Positions 7,188 to 13,225 of a stretch of 64,000 nt of DNA are shown one piece after another (position 1 is the stretch's first letter; every line of letters begins with the position of its first letter). Position numbers and translations under genes: made by a program. This DNA is from RUG563 sp045589355 (GTDB lineage: Bacteria > Bacillota > Clostridia > Christensenellales > Aristaeellaceae). The notes under the pieces were generated by a model that was not told the DNA's origin, searched no databases, and saw only the letters and a program-made list of their open reading frames with translations. The stretch spans positions 62,001-126,000 of the forward strand of contig JAZNOW010000058.1 of the NCBI GenBank assembly GCA_045589355.1, written 5' to 3'.

Positions 7188-8399
7188 TTACTGAACTGGG
7201 ATGTTCTCGAAGAAATCGTTTTTTTCCACGTCCTCGCCCACGGTGGTGTAGGCAAGGCCGAAGCGGTAGCAGCTGTAATCGCTGTCCCGGGGTTCTACGG
7301 TGAAGTATTCAAATTCACCGGTCTGCTTGTTCTTCTGGCCCTGATCGTGCTGGGAAAAATGCCAGTTGTAGGCTTCCACAGCCAGCTGATAGCCGGTTTT
7401 GCCGCCGAATGCGGAAAGGGGCTGATCCCAATCCATTTCGATGGCGTTTTCTTCATATAAATGAAGGTACAGCTTTTTCACTTCCCAGGCACCGTAGGTG
7501 TTCAGGGAGTCGGTGAACTTGGTGTTGCCGGCGGCCAGGGGGATGCATTTGAGCATCAGGTCGGCGCAGGTTTTATGGGCGCCGTGGCCGTATTCGCCGC
7601 CCACATCGTGGGTGACGACCACTTCCGGCTTGAAGCGGCGCAGCTGCTCCACGATAAATTTCTGGGAAGCAGTTTTGCCCCAGGCGTCGTAAACTTTATC
7701 CACTTTGGTGGCGTACTTGTCCCAGAAATCACCAATGACGGGGTAGGTTTTCACGCCGCAGGCCCACAAGCCGTTGAGCAGCTCACTCCTGCGTTCCATC
7801 ATGTTGCAGGTCATGTACACCACCACCACGTCCATCTGCTTTTCACCGGCGTAGTAGGGGATGGCGCCGCCAAAGAACAGCACTTCATCGTCCGGATGGG
7901 CGGAGAGCACCAGCAGGTCCGCCTTTTCGGGGGCGGGCTGCCAGAACTGGACGGTGGAGGGCACCTCACCTTCTGCGTACACAAACAGTTCACCGATGCA
8001 AAGGGTGGTCTGCTTGGTGGTTGCGGGCAGGATACGGATCTCCTTTTCCCCTTCCAGCGGGGCGAATTCATGGGCGTACATCCCTTCGCTTTCGTATACC
8101 GTCACCCATTGGCCGTCCTGCTTTGCCTGCACCAGCCAGGGAGCCAGCTTATCCCCGAAGCATACGTACACGCCGTGCATGGGGGTGTCCTTGGGGGCTT
8201 TGACGGTGACGGCCGGGTTTTTCATTTTGTTGGAAAGGTAGACGGTGTGCCAGTCCCGGTCACAGATGCGGTTCAGGGTTTTGTACTTGCCGGGGGAGAG
8301 GGTGATTTCGCAATCGGCGGTGATGTCTGCGGCTTCCTCCGAAAGGGCGGGAACAGCCAGCAGCAGCATCAACGCAAAAAAGAGAAGAAATTTCTTCAT
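7188..8399 (-). CDS. Secreted PIG-L family deacetylase with N-terminal beta-sandwich domain
   Basis: This 403-residue protein has a cleavable signal peptide (MKKFLLFFALMLLLAVPALS). Residues about 28-150 look like a discoidin (F5/8C-like) carbohydrate-binding beta-sandwich (YKTLNRICDRDWHTVYLS; IGELFVYAEGEVP). The PIG-L/LmbE de-N-acetylase domain starts about residue 165 with the metal motif SAHPDDEVLFFGGAIPY; the second metal segment is VVVTHDVGGEYGHGAHKTCA. The family uses Zn2+ to deacetylate GlcNAc-containing substrates. An extracellular enzyme with a sugar-binding module suggests action on cell-wall or environmental glycans, which is inference. GGAGG lies 8 nt before the ATG. The gene lies downstream of ispH-S1 on the same strand, but a terminator separates them and I see no convincing own promoter. 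Confidence 0.85.
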   Translation of the reverse strand: MKKFLLFFALMLLLAVPALSEEAADITADCEITLSPGKYKTLNRICDRDWHTVYLSNKMKNPAVTVKAPKDTPMHGVYVCFGDKLAPWLVQAKQDGQWVTVYESEGMYAHEFAPLEGEKEIRILPATTKQTTLCIGELFVYAEGEVPSTVQFWQPAPEKADLLVLSAHPDDEVLFFGGAIPYYAGEKQMDVVVVYMTCNMMERRSELLNGLWACGVKTYPVIGDFWDKYATKVDKVYDAWGKTASQKFIVEQLRRFKPEVVVTHDVGGEYGHGAHKTCADLMLKCIPLAAGNTKFTDSLNTYGAWEVKKLYLHLYEENAIEMDWDQPLSAFGGKTGYQLAVEAYNWHFSQHDQGQKNKQTGEFEYFTVEPRDSDYSCYRFGLAYTTVGEDVEKNDFFENIPVQ

Positions 8400-8407
8400 C
8401 AGGGGCC

Positions 8408-8451
8408 TCCGGAAAAAGAACAGGGCTGCCCTTTGGACAGCGGCAGCCCTG
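8408..8451 (-). terminator. Terminator of the ispH-S1 transcript
   Basis: On the minus strand a perfect 10-bp stem (CAGGGCTGCC, 8451-8442 with 8430-8421) is followed by a T-rich tract (TTCTTTTTCC). It sits between the ispH-S1 stop and the deacetylase start. Confidence 0.85.
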
Positions 8452-8474
8452 CATGTTTGTTTTTTCAGATGGAA

Positions 8475-10478
8475 TTATTCTTCCACGGGAGCTTCTTCTT
8501 CAGCGTACACTTCTTCGGCTTCACCGGGGATTTCCATGTCGTCGCCTTCTTCGAAAGCGGTATCGGCCAGGGCTTCACGCACGCTCAGGCTGATGCGCTT
8601 GGCTTCGGGATCCACGCCCAGCACCTTCACGGCCACAACCTGACCAACGCTCAGCACGTCTTCCACCTTGGCCACGCGGGTCAGGGCGCACTGAGAAATG
8701 TGCACCAGGCCGTCCACGCCGGGTTCCAGTTCGATGAAAGCGCCGAAGGGACGAATGCGAACCACTTCGCGTTCCAGGATCACGCCAACGGGATACTTTT
8801 CTTCGATGTTATCCCAGGGCTTGGGCTGGAGCTGCTTGTAGCCCAGCTGGATGCGTTCGCGTTCGCGGTCCAGGGACAGAACCTTGACTTCCACTTCCTG
8901 GTTGATCTGCAGCACGTCGGAGGGATGACCCACGCGGCTCCAGGCCAGGTCGGTGATGTGGATGAGGCCATCCACGCCGCCCAGGTCCACAAAAGCGCCG
9001 AAATCGGCAAAGCGGCGGACGATACCGGTGACGGTTTCGCCTTCAACCAGCTTTTCCCAGGCAGCAGCCTTCTTGGCGGCGTTTTCTTCTTCCACCACCT
9101 GCTTGCGGCTGGCCACGATGCGCTTCTTCTGCTTGTCTACGTCGATAATCTTCAGCTTCATGTCCTGGCCGACGAACTGGGCAATCTTTTCCACATAGCG
9201 GCTGGCCAGCTGAGAAGCGGGCACGAAAGCGCGGATGCCGCCTTCGATGGAGGCGAGCAGGCCGCCCTTAACGGCTTCCTTACCCACGGCGTCGATGTAT
9301 TCGCCGTTTTCGTACTTTTCCATCAGGGCTTCCCAAGCCTTGCGGTTGACGATATTGCGCTGAGAGAGCAGGACGTTGCCTTCGCCATCGTTAACCTTGA
9401 CGACTTCTACTTCGATTTCGTCGCCCATCTTTACGTCCTTGTCCACCAGGTCGGCTTTCTTGATGAGCCCGTCAGACTTGTAACCGATGTTGACGCATAC
9501 TTCGTCTTCGGTGATCTGTACCACGGTACCGGTAACCGTCTGTCCGTTATGAATGCGGACAACGGTCTTCTCGATGTCTTCCATCGTGAAGGCGGGGGTA
9601 TCGTTGGTGGCGGTTTCCTGAAGGGTTTCCTGGTCGATGTGTTCCATGTCGTTCATGCGTGTGACAACCTCCTTAAATGACCAATCCGGTGTGGATGCGC
9701 CGGCGGCTATTCCTATGTATTCCGTGTGGATATTTCCAAAGTGCGGCGGTATTTCCGCAGCACGTTCCACCAAACAGGTGCGGGGGCAAAGGGCCAGGCA
9801 GGCTTCATACAGCTTGCGGGTGTTGGCACTCATTTTGCTGCCCACCACAATCATGGCGTCTGCTTTTTTGGCCAGTTCACGGGCCGCTTCCTGACGGCGG
9901 GCCGTGGCCAGGCAAATGGTGCATTTCTTTTCCAGCCCGGGGATCTTTTTTGCCAGGATGGCGGTGATCCCCTCCCATGCTTCCATGGGGTAGGTGGTCT
10001 GGCAGACGCAAAGGGCCTTTTCCATGGGGGGCAGGGCCTTTGCCTCTTCAATGTTTTCAATAACGCGGCATTCGGTACGGCACCAGCCGGCCGTTGCCTG
10101 CACTTCCGGGTGATGCCTTTCGCCGATGAGCAGCACCGGCATTTCGCTTGCGGCCACAATCTGGTGCAGCGCTTTTACGTAAGCACAGGTGCCGTCCCGG
10201 ATATCCAGCCCCTGGGCGCTGCAGGCCGCATAAACCTGGGGGCCTACGCCATGGCTGCGCAGGAGGATGATGCCCTCTTTTGCTTCCGTGGGATCGTCCA
10301 CCCGGATCACGCCCAGCTCATGAAGGGCGAAGGTGGCCTGGGGGTTATGGATCATTTCACCCAGGCAATAGCAGGGAATGCCTTTTTCCCGGGCTTCCCG
10401 GGCTGCCTGGAAGGCCGTTTCCATGGCTTTTTTCACCCCGGCGCAGTATCCGGCATGGGCTGCAATCACGCAAGGCAT
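8475..10478 (-). CDS. ispH: IspH (HMBPP reductase) fused to ribosomal protein S1-like domains
   Basis: This 667-residue fusion combines two functions. Residues about 1-280 are IspH, the 4Fe-4S enzyme that makes IPP and DMAPP in the final step of the MEP isoprenoid pathway. Cluster cysteines are Cys12 (GYCAGV), Cys98 (GTCAYV) and Cys189 (TICLATARRQ). Substrate residues His43, His76 (RSHGVG), His123/Glu125 (HHPEV) and Ser262 (GASTPDW) are visible. Residues about 305-640 carry four S1 RNA-binding domains; the third and fourth are canonical (FADFGAFVDLGGVDGLIHI; PFGAFIELEPGVDGLVHI). An acidic tail ends the protein. The same fusion is well known in Clostridia, so this is not an assembly error. The S1 part probably aids translation, although clostridial S1 proteins differ from E. 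coli S1. The ribosome site is weak (GAGAG). Confidence 0.93.
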   Translation of the reverse strand: MPCVIAAHAGYCAGVKKAMETAFQAAREAREKGIPCYCLGEMIHNPQATFALHELGVIRVDDPTEAKEGIILLRSHGVGPQVYAACSAQGLDIRDGTCAYVKALHQIVAASEMPVLLIGERHHPEVQATAGWCRTECRVIENIEEAKALPPMEKALCVCQTTYPMEAWEGITAILAKKIPGLEKKCTICLATARRQEAARELAKKADAMIVVGSKMSANTRKLYEACLALCPRTCLVERAAEIPPHFGNIHTEYIGIAAGASTPDWSFKEVVTRMNDMEHIDQETLQETATNDTPAFTMEDIEKTVVRIHNGQTVTGTVVQITEDEVCVNIGYKSDGLIKKADLVDKDVKMGDEIEVEVVKVNDGEGNVLLSQRNIVNRKAWEALMEKYENGEYIDAVGKEAVKGGLLASIEGGIRAFVPASQLASRYVEKIAQFVGQDMKLKIIDVDKQKKRIVASRKQVVEEENAAKKAAAWEKLVEGETVTGIVRRFADFGAFVDLGGVDGLIHITDLAWSRVGHPSDVLQINQEVEVKVLSLDRERERIQLGYKQLQPKPWDNIEEKYPVGVILEREVVRIRPFGAFIELEPGVDGLVHISQCALTRVAKVEDVLSVGQVVAVKVLGVDPEAKRISLSVREALADTAFEEGDDMEIPGEAEEVYAEEEAPVEE

Positions 10479-10656
10479 TTCTCTCTACCACCCCATATTT
10501 GAGCGAATATAAAGGTTTTCGCCGCAAAACCTTTTTTTCCTGCTAAAAAAATAAATTTTTTCATATTTTTATGAACTTTTTTTTCAAAACCCGCTTTTTG
10601 GCCTTTTTCAGGGGCAAAAGTGCCGGTTTTCCTGGGGGAAAACGGTAAAAAGATGC
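10479..10656. other. A/T-rich divergent region with hairpin in the ispH leader
   Basis: The region upstream of ispH-S1 is unusually A/T-rich for this window. It contains a 9-bp hairpin (AAAGGTTTT 10511-10519 with AAAACCTTT 10526-10534). On the plus strand this has a T-run, and on the minus strand it lies in the 5' UTR about 35 nt before the ispH start. A possible minus-strand promoter is TTGAAA/TATGAA near 10562-10590 (weak). Confidence 0.4.
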
Positions 10657-10685
10657 TTGTATTTGGCCGGGGGTTGTGGTATACT
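10657..10685 (+). promoter_or_regulatory. Promoter of the rimP-nusA-infB operon
   Basis: TTGTAT (10657-10662), a 17-nt spacer and TATACT (10680-10685). It is the only good promoter before the translation operon, and a leader of about 190 nt follows. Confidence 0.75.
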
Positions 10686-10759
10686 ATCAGCGTGGCTCGC
10701 TTTGCGGGTCTATGCTGAGTATGAAAACATAACGGCCTGAAAGAAAGAAGGGTTTAGCG

Positions 10760-10850
10760 AAGAGTGGGAGCTGCAGTGTGCCGGAAAGGTTGGAATGGCT
10801 TTATTCCGCGGCCTTTCGGTGGCGCTTTTTTGCAGCTGTGACCCACTCTT
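10760..10850 (+). ncRNA. Structured leader of the rimP-nusA operon
   Basis: A closing stem pairs AAGAGTGGG (10760-10768) with CCCACTCTT (10842-10850) and continues as AGCTGCA (10769-10775) with TGCAGCT (10831-10837). That is about 16 bp around a 55-nt internal region with a further short stem. Stem-loops of the GAGTGGG/CCCACTC kind are commonly seen before rimP/nusA in Firmicutes. A role in nusA-linked autoregulation is inference. Confidence 0.6.
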
Positions 10851-10882
10851 TGTGTATTTTCAAGCAGGAAAAGGAGATGCTT

Positions 10883-11356
10883 ATGGCCCCCAAGAATGCC
10901 AATATGCAAAAGATCACGGCCATCTGTGAACGCTTTGCCGGGAAACTGGAATACTACCTGTGCGACGTGGCCATGGAAAAAGAACCCACCGGCCGGTATC
11001 TGCGCATCTACATCGACAAGGACGGCGGCGTTACCCTGGACGACTGCGAAAAATACCACCGGGCAGTGCAGCCCTCTTTGGAAGACTACGATTACGACTT
11101 CCTGGAAGTGTGCTCCCCCGGTATCGACAGGCCCATCAAGAACCAGCGGGATATCGACGCCTCCATCGGTCTGGAGGTGGCGGCCAAGCTGTATAAGCCC
11201 CTGAACGGGCAGAAAACGGTGCAGGGCGCGCTGGTCCGCATGGACGAAAACGAAGTGGTGATCCTGTGCGGGGAAGAGGAAACCGTATTGCCCCGCAAAA
11301 GCGTGGCCCAGGTGCGCCTGGTGCCCGATCTGAGCGCATTGGACGAAGAAGAATAA
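10883..11356 (+). CDS. rimP: Ribosome maturation factor RimP
   Basis: RimP (157 residues from ATG 10883) assists maturation of the 30S subunit. Visible signatures are LYYLCDVAMEKEPTGRYLRIYIDK-type strands (LEYYLCDVAMEKEP, RYLRIYIDKDGGV), DDCEKYHRAV, and the very conserved YDFLEVCSPGIDRPIK, followed by a C-terminal SH3-like barrel (QGALVRMDENEVVI). ATG 10883 is chosen because AAGGAG (10871-10876) lies 6 nt before it; the longer upstream reading runs through the structured leader. It is the first gene of the classic rimP-nusA-ylxR-L7Ae-infB-rbfA operon. Confidence 0.95.
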   Translation: MAPKNANMQKITAICERFAGKLEYYLCDVAMEKEPTGRYLRIYIDKDGGVTLDDCEKYHRAVQPSLEDYDYDFLEVCSPGIDRPIKNQRDIDASIGLEVAAKLYKPLNGQKTVQGALVRMDENEVVILCGEEETVLPRKSVAQVRLVPDLSALDEEE

Positions 11357-11393
11357 CTCCCTTGAAATATCAGAAAGCAGAGGTTTGAAAACA

Positions 11394-12575
11394 ATGGCTA
11401 ATCGCAAGTCCGAAATGTTTGACGCTATCGAAAACCTGGCCAAGGCCAAGGATATCAACGCCGAGCAGATCCTTACCGCTGTGGAAGACGGCTGCAAGGC
11501 TGCCTACCGCAAGTATGCCAAGTATTCCACCGCCCAGAGCGAAAATTCCTCCAACCTGTCCGTGGTCATCAGCCGGGAACATGACGTGCAGATTTTCGCC
11601 CGCAAAGTGGTTGTGGAGCAGGTGGAAGACGATAACACCCAGATCACGCTGGAAGCCGCCCGCCGCATCCGCCCCAATTTTGAACTGGGCGATATCGTGG
11701 AAATCGAAGTGACGCCCAAGGATTTCGGCCGTGTGGCTGCCCAGACCGCCAAGCAGGTGATCCTGCAGCGTATGCGCGAACTGGAAAAGGGCAAGATTTA
11801 CGACGAATACATCGAAAAAGAAAACGAAATCCTCACCGGCATTGTGGAACGGGTGGATAACGACAACGTGTATGTGGAACTGGGCGCCACCCGCGGCGTG
11901 CTCAGCAAGAGCGAATTCATGCCCGGCGAAGAATACCGCCCCGGCGACCACATCAAGGTGTATGTGCTGCAGGTGTACCGTGCCGGCCGTGAAGCCGGCG
12001 GGCCTCAGGTGGCCGTCAGCCGTGTGCATACCGGCCTGGTGAAGCGCCTGTTCGAAATGGAAGTGCCGGAAATTGCCACCGGTATCGTGCAGATCAAGTC
12101 CATCGCCCGTGAAGCGGGCAGCCGCACCAAGATCGCCGTGGCCTCCTCCGACGCCGCCATCGATCCCGTGGGCGCCTGCGTGGGTCCCCGCGGCATCCGT
12201 GTGGACAAAGTGGTGAGCGAGCTGAAGAACGAAAAGATCGACATCATCAAGTGGAGCGCCGATCCTGCCGAATTCGTGGCCAACGCCCTGAACCCGGCCC
12301 ACGTGATGAGTGTGTATGTTTCCGAAAAGGAAAAAATCTGCCGTGTGATCGTGATGGATAACCAGCTGTCCCTGGCCATCGGCAAGGAAGGCCAGAACGC
12401 CCGCCTCGCCGCCAAGCTGACCGGCTGGAAGATCGACATCAAGTCCCAGACCCAGGCTGCCGAACTGATGCAGATGGATCTGCCCGAACTGAAAATGGGC
12501 GACGGCCAGGTGATCGCCGATGAATACGAAGACGATTATCTGGACATCGAGCTGGATGACGACGACATCGAATAA
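11394..12575 (+). CDS. nusA: Transcription termination/antitermination factor NusA
   Basis: This 393-residue NusA binds RNA polymerase and nascent RNA, stimulating pausing and termination. The N-terminal RNAP-binding domain covers about 1-125, with KQVILQRMRELEK at its end. The S1 domain covers about 130-200 (EILTGIVERVDNDNVYVELG). Two KH domains follow, the first with GSRTKIAVAS and DPVGACVGPRGIRV, the second with QLSLAIGKEGQNARLAAKLTGW. The protein ends in an acidic tail (YLDIELDDDDIE) and lacks the acidic repeats of proteobacterial NusA, as usual in Firmicutes. ATG 11394 follows GCAGAGG by 10 nt. Confidence 0.96.
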   Translation: MANRKSEMFDAIENLAKAKDINAEQILTAVEDGCKAAYRKYAKYSTAQSENSSNLSVVISREHDVQIFARKVVVEQVEDDNTQITLEAARRIRPNFELGDIVEIEVTPKDFGRVAAQTAKQVILQRMRELEKGKIYDEYIEKENEILTGIVERVDNDNVYVELGATRGVLSKSEFMPGEEYRPGDHIKVYVLQVYRAGREAGGPQVAVSRVHTGLVKRLFEMEVPEIATGIVQIKSIAREAGSRTKIAVASSDAAIDPVGACVGPRGIRVDKVVSELKNEKIDIIKWSADPAEFVANALNPAHVMSVYVSEKEKICRVIVMDNQLSLAIGKEGQNARLAAKLTGWKIDIKSQTQAAELMQMDLPELKMGDGQVIADEYEDDYLDIELDDDDIE

Positions 12576-12593
12576 TATTTTGAGGGAAGCGCC

Positions 12594-12881
12594 ATGAAAG
12601 AAAGAAAAACGCCCATGCGCATGTGTGTGGGCTGCCGGGAAATGCAGCCCAAGAAAAGCCTGATCCGCGTGGTACGTTCTCCGGAAGGGGAAGTGTCCAT
12701 GGACGTAACGGGCCGCAAGCCCGGCCGGGGCGCTTATGTGTGCAGGAATGCAGAATGCCTGCAGAAAGCCCTGAAGCAAAAGCAGCTGGAGCGTGCCTTC
12801 GCCTGCACGTTGGGGGAAGAAACCCACAAGGCGCTGATGGACGCCCTCCATTCCCTGGAGGATGAACATGGCCAGGCTTGA
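12594..12881 (+). CDS. rnpM: RNase P modulator RnpM (YlxR, DUF448)
   Basis: This 95-residue protein has the DUF448 signature: MRMCVGCREMQPKKSLIRVV, then GRKPGRGAYVCRNAECLQKA, with paired cysteines. B. subtilis YlxR was renamed RnpM because it binds RNase P RNA and modulates cleavage. It occupies the conserved place between nusA and the L7Ae-like gene. GAGGG is spaced 7 nt before ATG. Its 3' end overlaps the next gene by 14 nt, implying translational coupling. Confidence 0.93.
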   Translation: MKERKTPMRMCVGCREMQPKKSLIRVVRSPEGEVSMDVTGRKPGRGAYVCRNAECLQKALKQKQLERAFACTLGEETHKALMDALHSLEDEHGQA

Positions 12882-13182
12882 AGGGCTGCTGGGCCTGGCC
12901 ATGCGGGCCGGCCAGCTGACACCGGGCGCAGACCTGGCCCTGCGGGAAGTGAAAGCGGGGAAGGCGGCGCTGGTATTGGTGGATGCCGATGCGTCGGATA
13001 ACACCAAAAAGAAGCTGCAGGACGCCTGTGCTTTTCGCCGGGTGCCCATGCATATCATGGAAGCGGGCCTGTTGGACAGGGCCTGCGGCAGGGAAGGGCG
13101 TATGGCGGCCAGCCTGAAAAAAGGCGGCATATGCGACCAGGTCCTGCAAAGTATTCATCAAACGGGAGAGCCGTGGAAATAA
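12868..13182 (+). CDS. L7Ae/L30e-family RNA-binding protein (YlxQ-like)
   Basis: This 104-residue protein belongs to the ribosomal L7Ae/L30e/YlxQ family: LLGLAMRAGQLTPGADLALREVKAGKAALVLVDADASDNTKKKLQDAC fits the kink-turn RNA-binding fold (split here by description only). In the family the glycine-containing first helix and the K-x-x-L-V-x-x-A-x-D-A-S strand contact RNA. GGAGG (12857-12861) lies 6 nt before ATG 12868, which I prefer over ATG 12862 that sits directly on the ribosome site. The final 14 codons run beyond the usual family core. Its place between rnpM and infB is the canonical Firmicutes order. Confidence 0.9.
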   Translation: MARLEGLLGLAMRAGQLTPGADLALREVKAGKAALVLVDADASDNTKKKLQDACAFRRVPMHIMEAGLLDRACGREGRMAASLKKGGICDQVLQSIHQTGEPWK

Positions 13183-13225
13183 ACCAATTAATTCATTGCC
13201 GATATGGCGGGGGTGCAAGCATCGA

